From positions 62,001 through 126,000 of the forward strand of contig JASENG010000001.1 of assembly GCA_030027265.1 (NCBI GenBank): a DNA stretch of 64,000 nucleotides, written 5' to 3'. This document shows, in pieces, positions 16,529-26,297 of this stretch (the first letter of the stretch is position 1; each line of letters starts with the position of its first letter). The notes below the pieces were generated by a model, which saw only the letters and a program-made list of their open reading frames with translations, did not search any database and was not told where the DNA came from. A program made the position numbers and the translations under genes. The stretch is from Lysinibacillus fusiformis. Lineage in GTDB: Bacteria; Bacillota; Bacilli; Bacillales_A; Planococcaceae.

Positions 16529-19522
16529 TTAAGGATTTGAATCAGTTGGTGGAGTTTGACCTGTTCCAGTATCAGGGTTAGTGCCGCTTCCTGGATCGGT
16601 TCCACCATCGTTATTGCCGTTACCATTATCGTTCCCGTTGCCGTTAGGAGATCCGTCCCCATTTGAACCGCCTTCAGTGCCGCCATTTTGATTTCCATTT
16701 CCATCGTTAGGATTTGGTTTATTCGTTTCTGGCGGTTGAACTGGTTCGGTCGGTTTTTCGTCTACCGTTGTAATGGTATTGGACTGCGAAGATTCTAGGC
16801 CAGTTATGTCAACAGCTACTACAATATAGGTTCTGCCGCTTGTAATAGTGGATTGTCGACCAGCCCCATCTTTTAACGTTGTCACAAGGGAACGGCCGCC
16901 ATTAGTCGTATCATATACACGATAGCCAATCACATCGTTTGATGCTGATTTTGTCCAAGAAATCGAATTACCTTGAAGTGAAACTGCAACTGCTTGTGGT
17001 GGACTTCCATCAGCATTAAATTTTGCTGATGATACAACACTGCTGCTTGTACCTCCTGGCCATAATTTAGATGGATCTCCACCAAGTCGACCAAGTATTC
17101 TTTGAGCAAATTCAGGGTTAATGCCTGAGCCTCCAGTAGTCACAAATTCACTTGGTGTAGAATCTAAGGCAATATAAGCTTTACCATCAATCATAACGGA
17201 AGTGGATCCACTTAAACTATCATCAACTCTGCTTGGTACAAATACATTTCGATTAAATAAATCTGAACGAACCAATCCAGCCTGAGAACATGCTGCAGAT
17301 GGAGCATCGCCGGAGATTCCGCAGAATGATGCGTTAATGACATTCGCCGGCCGTTCAAATTGTCCCGCTGGATCCACTAACTCAGGGTTAACATCATATA
17401 GGGAATTCATTAAACTTGCCCATAATTGGTTGACTCGGGTACTTGGTTGTCCATAGGTATTATTGAATTGATATAGAGATTTATTCTTTTCGTAGCCCAA
17501 CCATACACCTAGAGAAATATTCGGATTGTATCCAACTAACCATACATCTTTAAAGTCATTTGTTGTACCAGTCTTGGCAGCGAAATCAGAATTGAATTTT
17601 AAAGTACTATTTGCTCTAGTTGCTGTACCATACTCTAATACATCTCTCAACATATCCGTTACCATGTATGCAGTCTCAGGCGAGAATACTTGAACAGGTT
17701 CAACTTCATGCTTGTAAATTACATTGCCATCCAAGTCTTCAATTCTGTCAATCATATATGCATCAGTAAATTGACCACCATTAGCAAATGTCGCAAATGC
17801 ATTTGTATTTTCTTCAACTGTTGTCCCATAAGTTAAACCACCGATAGCCGCCGATAAGTTCTCATAATCACCAGTAGTTACTTTAGAGAATCCCATCTTT
17901 TCTAAATAGGATGCAGGCTTGTTATCGATAATCGAATCATATAAACGCAATGCAGGTAAGTTCTGGGATTTAGCTAAAGCTTCCCGTGCAGGAATGATTC
18001 CTAGTTCTTGACTTTCAATGTAGTTTGATGGACTATATCCATCGAAACCACGAGTGAATTTAACATCGACTACAGGGCTGCCTGCACCGATTTTGCCGTA
18101 TTCAATCGCAGGAGCATATACTAAGAGTGGTTTCATTGTTGAACCATTTGGACGAAATGCCTTTGTTGCGTAATTAAATTGTTGCTCAAGATTAAATTCG
18201 CGTCCACCAACAAAACTTAAAATTTTGCCTGTGGTATTTTCAATGGCGATGCTACCAACCTGAACTGGTTCTTCAATTACGATTTCTTCACCAGTTTCTT
18301 TATCGATTTCAGTTGATGTAAACGTATGACCGTAGTTCTTGAAGTTCTTTGCAGTTTCCTGCATAGCATCATACATACCTTTATCGATTGTCGAATAAAT
18401 TCGGTAGCCGCCTGAACGTACATCACGATCGGCTAGGATCATATACTTTTCTTTTAAGTTTTCTTCTTCGTCTAGACGCTCTGGATCGATACCATCTTTT
18501 TCTGCCAAAATTTTCGCAATGATGGCTTTTGCTCGATCTTCCAGCTCATAAGTAAGCCAAGGATAATTATCTGTAGCCTCGGGTTCTGGCTCTCGGAAGT
18601 CCTTGGTAATATCGTAACTAGCAGCTTGATCATATTCTTGTTGTGTAATATAGCCGGTAGTTAACATACGCTTAAGTACGGTTTCCATTCGCTCGATACC
18701 AGGTTTTAGACCTTCAGCATCCTTGATTTCACCAGTATTCGTAAAAGGTGTATGCGCAAATGGCGCCTGCGGAATACCAGCAATATAGGCTGCTTGAGGC
18801 AGGTTTAATTCAGATGCTGAAATCCCAAAAATTCCACGTGCAGCTGTTTCTACTCCGGCAATATTTTTACCGGAAGCATTACGGCCATAAGGAATGATAT
18901 TCAAATAAGCTTCTATTATTTCTTCCTTGGTCATAAACTTTTCTAATCGTATAGCCAATAAGATTTCTCTTGCTTTTCGTTCATAGGAGACTTCATTCGT
19001 TAAAATTTGGTTTTTAATTAACTGCTGTGTTAATGTGGAACCGCCAGTTTGGGTAGATGAGTTTGTGAAGTCTTGTAAAAGACCGCGTAATACAGCTTTC
19101 GGAACAATCCCATAGTGTTCACGGAAATACTCATCCTCAGTAGCAAGTACAGCATTAATTAATGTAGGAGAAACGTTTTCAAGGGAAGTTTCTCTTCTTT
19201 CCAAATCCGTACGTATTTTTCCTATATAAATTGGACCAGCAAAATAGAGTTCACTTGTCTCATCATAGTTATAAATCTGGTCTCTCATTTCAGCTTTTGA
19301 CATGAGAGGATCGTCTTTTACGAGCGATGCAAAGTATCCCAGTCCTAACCCGCCAACGAAAACAACCGCAATAGCTGTAAAAATAATGAAAATAAGTATT
19401 AAATTCCAAATTACACTGCCAGTTATTCTAAGTCTTCTCATTTTTTTTGACGTTGATAATCTATCTACTTTTGCATTCAATTCTCGAATATGTACTTTTA
19501 AACGATTCAACCATTCTCTCAC
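16529..19522 (-). CDS. Class A penicillin-binding protein (PBP1A/1B type), bifunctional
   Basis: This 997-residue membrane enzyme polymerises glycan strands and cross-links them outside the membrane. A short cytoplasmic part precedes one transmembrane helix (about 36-64). The GT51 transglycosylase carries E129 in ATEDEYFREHYG, GGSTLTQQL (160-168) and RKAREILLAIRLEKF. The transpeptidase carries SxxK at S461-K464, SQN at 519-521 and KTGT at 650-653. A fibronectin-III-like domain follows (about 850-930), and the last 65 or so residues are a disordered Asn/Gly/Pro/Thr tail. This layout resembles B. subtilis PonA, but the locus differs, so I give no symbol. The start is GTG, with GGGGGTGA six bases upstream. 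Confidence 0.93.
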   Translation of the reverse strand: MREWLNRLKVHIRELNAKVDRLSTSKKMRRLRITGSVIWNLILIFIIFTAIAVVFVGGLGLGYFASLVKDDPLMSKAEMRDQIYNYDETSELYFAGPIYIGKIRTDLERRETSLENVSPTLINAVLATEDEYFREHYGIVPKAVLRGLLQDFTNSSTQTGGSTLTQQLIKNQILTNEVSYERKAREILLAIRLEKFMTKEEIIEAYLNIIPYGRNASGKNIAGVETAARGIFGISASELNLPQAAYIAGIPQAPFAHTPFTNTGEIKDAEGLKPGIERMETVLKRMLTTGYITQQEYDQAASYDITKDFREPEPEATDNYPWLTYELEDRAKAIIAKILAEKDGIDPERLDEEENLKEKYMILADRDVRSGGYRIYSTIDKGMYDAMQETAKNFKNYGHTFTSTEIDKETGEEIVIEEPVQVGSIAIENTTGKILSFVGGREFNLEQQFNYATKAFRPNGSTMKPLLVYAPAIEYGKIGAGSPVVDVKFTRGFDGYSPSNYIESQELGIIPAREALAKSQNLPALRLYDSIIDNKPASYLEKMGFSKVTTGDYENLSAAIGGLTYGTTVEENTNAFATFANGGQFTDAYMIDRIEDLDGNVIYKHEVEPVQVFSPETAYMVTDMLRDVLEYGTATRANSTLKFNSDFAAKTGTTNDFKDVWLVGYNPNISLGVWLGYEKNKSLYQFNNTYGQPSTRVNQLWASLMNSLYDVNPELVDPAGQFERPANVINASFCGISGDAPSAACSQAGLVRSDLFNRNVFVPSRVDDSLSGSTSVMIDGKAYIALDSTPSEFVTTGGSGINPEFAQRILGRLGGDPSKLWPGGTSSSVVSSAKFNADGSPPQAVAVSLQGNSISWTKSASNDVIGYRVYDTTNGGRSLVTTLKDGAGRQSTITSGRTYIVVAVDITGLESSQSNTITTVDEKPTEPVQPPETNKPNPNDGNGNQNGGTEGGSNGDGSPNGNGNDNGNGNNDGGTDPGSGTNPDTGTGQTPPTDSNP

Positions 19523-19585
19523 AAAACGTCACCCCCTAAAATCTCGTTTATTATAGCATATTTCGGCATAGTACGAATATAGATA

Positions 19586-19613
19586 TTGACATTGAATTTA
19601 AAACGAGTAGAAT
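19586..19613 (+). promoter_or_regulatory. Promoter of the tyrS leader
   Basis: TTGACA (19586-19591) and TAGAAT (19608-19613) have a 16-bp spacer, just upstream of the T-box leader. On the opposite strand a TATAAT at 19550-19555 may serve the PBP gene, but its -35 is poor. Confidence 0.65.
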
Positions 19614-19631
19614 AATCATTATAATTTTCAA

Positions 19632-19873
19632 GTAATGATAAGTTTGAAGTAGTGTTTTCATTCCCTGTAATAGAGAGCTGGCGGTTGGTGAAAGCTAGAC
19701 ATAATGTAAACACGAATTACGTTCTTGGAGCTTGAACGACTGACGTTTCGTTAAAACGTTTGAGAGTGGAAGTGGGTCAATTTTTTGACGTCTTCAAGCC
19801 GGGTGGTACCGCGTTAAATTTGATTTTTAACGTCCCAGCATGCAATGTATTTTTGCGTGCTGGGACTTTTTTG
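19632..19873 (+). promoter_or_regulatory. T-box riboswitch, tyrosine-specific, upstream of tyrS
   Basis: T-box leaders sense uncharged tRNA and allow readthrough when it is abundant. Stem I features are visible (AGAGAGCTGG...GGTTGGTGAAAGC, 19670-19695), followed by a likely specifier TAC at 19718-19720, a tyrosine codon. The antiterminator T-box core GGGTGGTACCGCG lies at 19801-19813. The competing terminator is a 14-bp stem, GTCCCAGCATGCAA with its partner (19832-19866), followed by TTTTTT. It precedes tyrS by about 100 bp. The exact 5' boundary and the specifier are inferred by eye. Confidence 0.92.
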
Positions 19874-19966
19874 CGTTTGCTAGCCATAGGTAGCGAGGTT
19901 GTACTAATTTTTGGTTTATTTTTATTATTAAATATAAATAATGCAAAGAGAGAGAATGGAGGATAA

Positions 19967-21238
<1,272 letters not shown>

Positions 21239-21258
21239 TAAGATGTTGTTTAATAAAT

Positions 21259-21294
21259 GCGTCCTATTCTTAGATGAGTAGGACGTGTTTTTTT
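21259..21294 (+). terminator. Terminator after tyrS
   Basis: GCGTCCTA pairs with TAGGACGT around about 12 bases, with TTTTTTT after it. Confidence 0.85.
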
Positions 21295-21343
21295 GAACCC
21301 GTTTTTGCGGGAGTAGAGTTGAAAACTGGAGATAGGCAGCTGA

Positions 21344-21563
21344 ACTGTATTGCTGAATAATCAACTGGAACAAATCGATCGAGAACTTGAGAAGCGTGAT
21401 TAGTCTGAGGCGGCAACAAAAAGTTAGATGATATGTACAAAAGCTACTGGAAAAGCTAAAACAAGAGCAAATTGAAATTATATTCAAACAGGTAAAAGAA
21501 CGAAATGAAATATTTAATGAAATGTTATTAGGCAAAGAGGCTACAAGGTGGAAACCAGAATAA
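21344..21563 (+). pseudogene. Decayed coding remnant (two frames)
   Basis: Between tyrS and tetR lies protein-like sequence broken across frames. One frame (21344-21402) reads ...NNQLEQIDRELEKRD-stop; another (21432-21563) reads VQKLLEKLKQEQIEII, then a charged helix, ending TRWKPE-stop. Both are helical and charged, with phasing typical of a coiled-coil or helix-bundle protein, and neither has a start codon with a ribosome site. I read this as a frameshifted remnant of a small helical protein. The family is not recognised. It lies beside the TetR/DoxX insert and is followed by a strong hairpin. Confidence 0.35.
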
Positions 21564-21594
21564 CCGCGGGGATATTGACTGGATTATTGCCGGC

Positions 21595-21640
21595 AACACT
21601 TAAAAGTGACCATTTGTAGTGGTCACTTTTAAGTGTTTTG
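21595..21640. terminator. Strong hairpin between the remnant and tetR
   Basis: AACACTTAAAAGTGACCA and its exact complement form an 18-bp stem with a seven-base loop, followed by a short T-run. It can end transcription of the minus-strand tetR gene 40 bp away. Confidence 0.75.
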
Positions 21641-21679
21641 CATTTGAATACTTGAACATTAAATAATTTCTCTTTATTA

Positions 21680-22369
21680 CTATTCACCAGTGCTATTTTT
21701 AATAATTAGCTGCTCAATTCCAGAGATAATAATGTAAAGTCCATTTTCAAACATACGATCGGAGCCTATGTCTTCGAACAAATTATTATTATAAATCCTC
21801 TTTAATACTTTTACACCATCATCAGGAAATTGCTCAAAGGGTTGCTTAAACAAGTTTTGAGCATCATTTGGACCGTATTCTTCAAATATCATTAGTTGGG
21901 TTTTCTTCTGTTCATATTTGTCCAATTCAAAAAAGATGACATAATTTAATAAACACATAATAGAAGAAAATTTATCTTTGTCTTCCATCGGTAATTCATC
22001 GATAATTTGAAGTAATTCATTAATTAATATCATGTAATCAGGCTCAGTGGGAATCGTTCTCATTAATAATTGAGCTGAACAAGGATATTTACTCAATGTA
22101 TCTTTTATACCGACAGCAAAATTAGTCAATTTTTCCTTCCAAGTTCCTTCCAATTTTGTCGAAAGTATAGATTCCTTAGCAATTTCATTGGCAAGTGATT
22201 GAAAAATACTCTGTTTGTTTTTAAAATACCAGTAAATAGATGGAGCTTGAATATTTAATTCAACCGCTAATTTTCTCATACTAAATTCCTCGATACCTAC
22301 TTTATTCAACAAACCCCAAGATGCATCGATAATATTTTCTTTTGTGATTTTTGTTTTTTTTCCTTTCAA
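21680..22369 (-). CDS. TetR family transcriptional regulator
   Basis: This is a 229-residue TetR/AcrR-type repressor. The N-terminal helix-turn-helix runs over about residues 9-55 (ITKENIIDASWGLLNKV, then FSMRKLAVELNIQAPSIYWYF read as the recognition region). The C-terminal helical ligand domain resembles the TetR_C group but has no assignable ligand. The start is TTG, ten bases after AGGAG; no ATG is better placed. It is divergent from a DoxX-like gene. Two matching TetR-type palindromes lie in the intergenic region, one over this gene's own -35 and one at the doxX start site, so it probably represses both (inference). The inducer is unknown. Confidence 0.88.
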   Translation of the reverse strand: MKGKKTKITKENIIDASWGLLNKVGIEEFSMRKLAVELNIQAPSIYWYFKNKQSIFQSLANEIAKESILSTKLEGTWKEKLTNFAVGIKDTLSKYPCSAQLLMRTIPTEPDYMILINELLQIIDELPMEDKDKFSSIMCLLNYVIFFELDKYEQKKTQLMIFEEYGPNDAQNLFKQPFEQFPDDGVKVLKRIYNNNLFEDIGSDRMFENGLYIIISGIEQLIIKNSTGE

Positions 22370-22399
22370 TTAACAGCAACTCCTATTCCTAATAGGTCA

Positions 22400-22429
22400 A
22401 TCATACAAAAATATAATGGAACTGTCTAA
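22400..22429 (-). promoter_or_regulatory. Candidate promoter of tetR
   Basis: On the minus strand TTAGAC (22424-22429) and TATGAT (22400-22405) have an 18-bp spacer. The -35 overlaps operator O1. Confidence 0.5.
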
Positions 22430-22439
22430 CACTGTTAAA
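22425..22439. promoter_or_regulatory. TetR-type operator O1
   Basis: TCTAAC-ACT-GTTAAA is an inverted repeat with one mismatch and the same core as O2. It overlaps the -35 of tetR. Confidence 0.65.
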
Positions 22440-22445
22440 TAGATG

Positions 22446-22474
22446 TTTACACGCTATAAATTCCATGCTATATT
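22446..22474 (+). promoter_or_regulatory. Promoter of the doxX transcript
   Basis: TTTACA (22446-22451) and TATATT (22469-22474) have a 17-bp spacer. Transcription would start within or just after O2. Confidence 0.6.
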
Positions 22475-22475
22475 A

Positions 22476-22490
22476 TCTAACGGTGTTAGA
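22476..22490. promoter_or_regulatory. TetR-type operator O2
   Basis: TCTAAC-GGT-GTTAGA is a perfect 6-3-6 palindrome immediately downstream of the doxX -10. Its centre is 51 bp from that of O1. Confidence 0.75.
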
Positions 22491-22508
22491 TTCATTTTAG
22501 ATTTCGTC

Positions 22509-22587
22509 CGTTAACTCCTAGTATTTATATGAGGGGATATTACGAGCTGCGTATGAAACCCCATATACGCTACGGTAAGAGTTAGTG
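22509..22587 (+). other. Structured leader with an 18-codon ORF, upstream of doxX
   Basis: TAACTC (22512-22517) pairs with GAGTTA (22579-22584). Inside, two mutually exclusive helices are possible: GGGG (22533-22536) with CCCC (22559-22562), or GCGTAT (22549-22554) with ATACGC (22565-22570). An ATG at 22529 opens 18 codons (MRGYYELRMKPHIRYGKS) whose stop at 22583-22585 overlaps the outer right arm. There is no clear ribosome site for this ORF. The layout recalls translational attenuators, but function is unproven. Confidence 0.3.
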
Positions 22588-22727
22588 AAAACTTATGGGC
22601 AATTAATTTGATTTTCGCCCTCTTAGCAGGTCTCGTAGGTTCCAGCGTAAGAGAGATATATCGTTATAAACCATACGTAAATCATACTATTCTAATATCT
22701 ATTAATAATCACAAGGAGATGATAAAT

Positions 22728-23102
22728 ATGCATATTGTCATGATTGTTATGCAAACGTTTTTGATATTTATGTTTCTTATGGCAAGTTTCAGAAAATTAA
22801 CAGGCGATAAAACGGCTATCGAAGAATTTAAAACGCTGAGACTACCACAATGGTTTCGTGTGTTCACAGGTGTCTATGAATTAGTTACTGCAGCAGCTTT
22901 AATTATCGGTTATTGGGATACAGGCTGGATTGCATTAGGTTCACTTCTGATTGCAATTTTTGCTATAGTCGGAACTTTGGCAATGGTACGCGTTAAAGAA
23001 CCATTTAAAAACATGATAATGATTATAGTGATAGCTGTTTTTGCCATTATCTTATTTTTGAATAATGTCTCGGAGCTTTCGAATTTTCCTGGATTTAACT
23101 AA
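22728..23102 (+). CDS. DoxX-like integral membrane protein
   Basis: This is a 124-residue, four-helix membrane protein of the DoxX/DoxX-like group. The helices are at about residues 2-18, 45-62, 65-80 and 95-113, and the conserved basic turn SFRKLTGDK lies after helix 1. DoxX relatives are membrane partners in thiol/quinone or stress chemistry, but this one's substrate is unknown. The ATG at 22728 has AAGGAG about eight bases upstream. The frame stays open for 40 more codons upstream, yet those lack a ribosome site. It is probably controlled by the divergent TetR repressor. Confidence 0.8.
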   Translation: MHIVMIVMQTFLIFMFLMASFRKLTGDKTAIEEFKTLRLPQWFRVFTGVYELVTAAALIIGYWDTGWIALGSLLIAIFAIVGTLAMVRVKEPFKNMIMIIVIAVFAIILFLNNVSELSNFPGFN

Positions 23103-23126
23103 TAGGAGGTTGAAAGGAATTCTAAC

Positions 23127-23174
23127 GTGAGACAAGAGTTAAATAGTCTAGCGGAAATTTATAATAAACGATAG
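23127..23174 (+). other. 15-residue ORF with a good ribosome site after doxX
   Basis: A GTG start lies eight bases after GAAAGGA, with AGGAGG further upstream. It encodes RQELNSLAEIYNKR before the stop. It may be a small gene or, more likely, the left-over start of a lost second gene of the doxX operon. Confidence 0.2.
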
Positions 23175-23181
23175 AAATAAT

Positions 23182-23204
23182 GCCACATATTGTAGTGGCT
23201 TTTA
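23182..23204 (+). terminator. Terminator of the doxX transcript
   Basis: GCCAC and GTGGC form a five-pair stem with eight-base loop, followed by TTTT. Confidence 0.55.
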
Positions 23205-23261
23205 CTAAACTTATCTATTCCTGTACCACGCTGCCAGTTAAATATTTGCCCCAACTTAGCC

Positions 23262-23312
23262 GAAAAATAAGAAAAGCCCCAAAAACCTTGATTTAACAGG
23301 GTTTTTGGGGCT
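23262..23312 (-). terminator. Terminator of rpsD
   Basis: AGCCCCAAAAACC and GGTTTTTGGGGCT form a 13-bp stem. On the minus strand it is followed by TTTTCTTATTTTT. Confidence 0.88.
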
Positions 23313-23342
23313 ATTTTAATTACTCTTTGCGGAGCAAACTTA

Positions 23343-23945
23343 TTAACGAGAGTAGAACTCAACGATTAATTGTTCTTGAATTTCAGCTGATAATTCAGAA
23401 CGCTCTGGAAGACGTACGAAAGTACCTTCTTTTTTGTCTGCATCAAATGATAAGTAATCTGGTACGAAGTTGTTTACTTCGATAGCTTCTTGTACTACAG
23501 CAAGGTTTAAAGATTTTTCACGAAGAGAAATCACTTGACCTGGTTTAACGCTGTAAGAAGGGATGTCAACACGTTTACCGTCAACTAATACGTGACCGTG
23601 GTTAACTAATTGACGAGCTCCACGACGAGTACGAGCTAAACCTAAACGGTATACTAAGTTGTCAAGGCGAGTTTCAAGAAGGATCATGAAGTTTTCACCA
23701 GCAACACCTTTTAATTTTGAAGCTTTGTTGAATAGGTTTTTAAATTGACGTTCAGTCATACCGTACATATGACGAAGTTTTTGTTTTTCTTGTAATTGTA
23801 AACCGTATTCAGATAATTTTTTGCGTTGGTTTGGACCGTGTTGACCTGGTGCATAAGGGCGTTTTTCTAATTCTTTACCTGTGCCGCTTAATGAAATACC
23901 AAGGCGACGAGACACTTTCCATGATGGACCTGTATAACGAGACAT
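23343..23945 (-). CDS. rpsD: 30S ribosomal protein S4
   Basis: This 200-residue primary 16S rRNA-binding protein of the small subunit has an N-terminal four-helix region ([15 protein letters not shown]) and an S4 RNA-binding domain ([28 protein letters not shown]). There is no CXXC zinc motif near the N-terminus, so this is the zinc-independent form. The start ATG has GGAGGAG about eight bases upstream. The gene is monocistronic with its own promoter, a leader of about 220 nt and a terminator. In B. subtilis S4 represses its own translation or transcription through such a leader. Confidence 0.97.
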   Translation of the reverse strand: MSRYTGPSWKVSRRLGISLSGTGKELEKRPYAPGQHGPNQRKKLSEYGLQLQEKQKLRHMYGMTERQFKNLFNKASKLKGVAGENFMILLETRLDNLVYRLGLARTRRGARQLVNHGHVLVDGKRVDIPSYSVKPGQVISLREKSLNLAVVQEAIEVNNFVPDYLSFDADKKEGTFVRLPERSELSAEIQEQLIVEFYSR

Positions 23946-24169
23946 AATTTTGTCTCCTCCTTTAAATTTGGTTTTTTTACTGATTGTTAATCAGCTAATC
24001 GTAAAACAAAAACCAGTTGTACCCTACACTTGCTGGATTTTATTTTCATGTATCTTCGCCCTTGCAGCCGTTAGGGTTACACAATACACCATCTAGGAAA
24101 ACATTATGCTGACGCTAGAGGAATAAAATACAGGCACAGCTTATACAACTGCTGCGTTTATTTTACACG
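23946..24169 (-). promoter_or_regulatory. Probable S4 autoregulatory leader of rpsD
   Basis: The stretch from the rpsD promoter to its start codon is about 224 nt, GC-richer than its flanks, with several short complementary blocks. In B. subtilis an rpsD leader of comparable size binds S4. I infer the same here from position and length; I did not derive the fold. Confidence 0.5.
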
Positions 24170-24175
24170 AAATTT

Positions 24176-24204
24176 ATTGTATAATTTTTTAGTCCTTGAG
24201 TCAA
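24176..24204 (-). promoter_or_regulatory. Promoter of rpsD
   Basis: On the minus strand TTGACT (24199-24204) and TACAAT (24176-24181) have a 17-bp spacer. The remaining 24205-24418 region toward dgcP contains a TATAAT near 24284 with a weak -35. Confidence 0.7.
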
Positions 24205-24418
24205 GGAATAATATCGCGAAGTATGTCACATAAAAGTAGTTATTTCGTTCATAAGAATTGTTAAAATTATGAAATAGGTATGTTATAATAAGATAAATTG
24301 TTTGAATACAAAATCCTACTCGTGTAGAAAAGGATAGTCGAATTGGCACAAAAAAAGCGTAATATTAATAATTAGATATTTAAATAAATGATTTCTGTAC
24401 TTGAGAAAAGGTGATTTT

Positions 24419-26296
24419 ATGAGAGAACATCGGGAGATTTTAACTAATATTAAATCTGATCTATTAGGTTTATGTATTGACTCAATGAATCAAAAAAACG
24501 GCTACGATGAATATGCTCTATTGATACAAAATAGCTTAAAACAGCATTTTGATATTGATAAATCTTGTTTTCTTTTATATGAAAGTGAATCATTAAAACC
24601 TTTTAACGTTAAATGTTCAACTGAAATAGACCTAACTAAAATCCCTTGGCGTGATTTTAGCAGCTATTTTTCACAAAGGAATTTAGTTGAAGTGCCAAAA
24701 ACCCTTTCAGAGATAGATGAATTTAGTTCATTCTCTCACATGCTATTACTGAAAACAGGTCCTTTTGGCATATATTGCATTTTAATGCTCGATGCAACAC
24801 GGGAATGGGCAACCTTTACAGAGTGTGAATATTTTGAAAATTTTGTAGATATAATATCGGATGTATTGAAAGTGCTATGTAAAAACATCGAAATTCTTCA
24901 AAATGAGAATCAGTATCGTAAATTATATAACATGACGGATTTATTCCACTCAACGATGGATATTGACTTAATTTTAGAAAATGTCTTAATTACAATACAA
25001 GATAATTTCCCTGACTTTAATGTGGAGCTAATTTTGTCGAATGATCAAGATCGTCAAACTAAAGTACATATAAAACCGTTTGATTATCTCTCTGAAAGAC
25101 CAACTGCAATCGAAGCCTTTGTATCAGGGAAAATAACAATTGAACAAGCCAGCGATTTAAATCGTTGCATACTGAATGCTCCTATTAAAGGGAGACAGGC
25201 GATCTATGGCATCCTGCAAGTAAGTGCGCCTTTGTTTTATGTCTATTCGAAGACACAAGAAGATTTTATAAGAATGCTTGCACATGCATCAGGAAATGCT
25301 TTGGAAAATGCCAAGCTTTATCATCAGTCCCATAGATTAATTAGCGACCTTCAACTTATTAATGAAACTTCCCATCGTTTAAATATGAAATTAGATAGTA
25401 AAGAAATGTTTATGTTTTTGCATAAACAACTGATGAAATCGTTCCAACCAATGGAAGTATGCTTTGTTTTGAAAAATGGTTCTGAGTTAAAGCTGACTGA
25501 AGCGTCAACAAAACTGTTCGATACAGAAGAAGGGGCACTCTACATTAATCACGTTGCCAATCATTTTGTAAATAGTCAAGAGCCATTATTTATTGCGGAC
25601 TGCAGTCGTTTAATTGGACAAGAGCTTCACTATAATTCGATGATGGCTATTCCAATGATCGTAGAGCAACGGATAAATGGATTTAGTATTGTCTTGCATC
25701 AAGATTCCTACTTTTTCTCTTTTGATAGCTTCAAGCTTATGCAATCACTTATTCATCATTCCTCATTAGCCATTGCGAATTCCATACTGCGCAATAAGTT
25801 ACAGGAAATGGTTGATCATGATCATTTAACGAAATTACATGCCCGCAGCTTCCTGGATAAGTTTGTGGAGAACTCGTTGAAAAGTGATCGCTCAGGTATG
25901 TTTTTATTGATAGATATAGATAATTTCAAACATGTTAATGATACTTATGGGCATCAGGTTGGAGACGAGGTGCTTGTTCAGATTGGGAACCAGTTAAAAA
26001 AAGTAATTGGAACGCGAGGAATCTGTGCAAGATGGGGTGGAGAAGAGTTGGCGGTTTACATCCCCAATATATTAGTCGAAGAAGTTGAGAAAATGGCTGC
26101 GCAAATCGTGAAATCCGTTCCTGAAGCGACAAATCCAACGGTTACCGTTTCTGCTGGACTAATTACTTGGAATATGAAACAGCGACCAGAATTTCAGTCC
26201 ATCTTTTTGCATGCTGATACGGCACTTTATAATGCGAAATCTTCAGGTAAAAATCGATTTTCCATTTTTGATGAAACGATGCTTTATCAATCATAA
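24419..26296 (+). CDS. dgcP: GAF-GGDEF diguanylate cyclase (DgcP/YtrP-like)
   Basis: This 625-residue cytoplasmic protein has tandem GAF-like sensory domains (about residues 10-150, 170-300 and 310-455) followed by a GGDEF domain (about 460-620). The metal/GTP site reads DIDNFKHVNDTYGHQVGDE, and the active-site loop is GGEEL (540-544), an allowed variant. The RxxD inhibitory site is not present in the usual place, so product inhibition may be absent. The linker DHDHLTKLHAR matches the family. It should make cyclic di-GMP. In B. subtilis dgcP (ytrP) lies beside ytsP and rpsD, as here. The start is the ATG at 24419, which follows AAAAGGTG; a TTG six codons earlier overlaps that site. Confidence 0.88.
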   Translation: MREHREILTNIKSDLLGLCIDSMNQKNGYDEYALLIQNSLKQHFDIDKSCFLLYESESLKPFNVKCSTEIDLTKIPWRDFSSYFSQRNLVEVPKTLSEIDEFSSFSHMLLLKTGPFGIYCILMLDATREWATFTECEYFENFVDIISDVLKVLCKNIEILQNENQYRKLYNMTDLFHSTMDIDLILENVLITIQDNFPDFNVELILSNDQDRQTKVHIKPFDYLSERPTAIEAFVSGKITIEQASDLNRCILNAPIKGRQAIYGILQVSAPLFYVYSKTQEDFIRMLAHASGNALENAKLYHQSHRLISDLQLINETSHRLNMKLDSKEMFMFLHKQLMKSFQPMEVCFVLKNGSELKLTEASTKLFDTEEGALYINHVANHFVNSQEPLFIADCSRLIGQELHYNSMMAIPMIVEQRINGFSIVLHQDSYFFSFDSFKLMQSLIHHSSLAIANSILRNKLQEMVDHDHLTKLHARSFLDKFVENSLKSDRSGMFLLIDIDNFKHVNDTYGHQVGDEVLVQIGNQLKKVIGTRGICARWGGEELAVYIPNILVEEVEKMAAQIVKSVPEATNPTVTVSAGLITWNMKQRPEFQSIFLHADTALYNAKSSGKNRFSIFDETMLYQS

Positions 26297-26297
26297 A

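Noticed and set aside
22541-22590. Group II intron domain V or IS200/TnpB omega-RNA-like structure
   Set aside because: GAGC...TACGG resembles domain V only loosely, the helices do not match, and no reverse transcriptase or tnpB is present.
22608-22727. In-frame 40-codon upstream extension of the DoxX-like gene
   Set aside because: It has no ribosome site, whereas the ATG at 22728 has AAGGAG at the right distance and starts the protein at its first helix.
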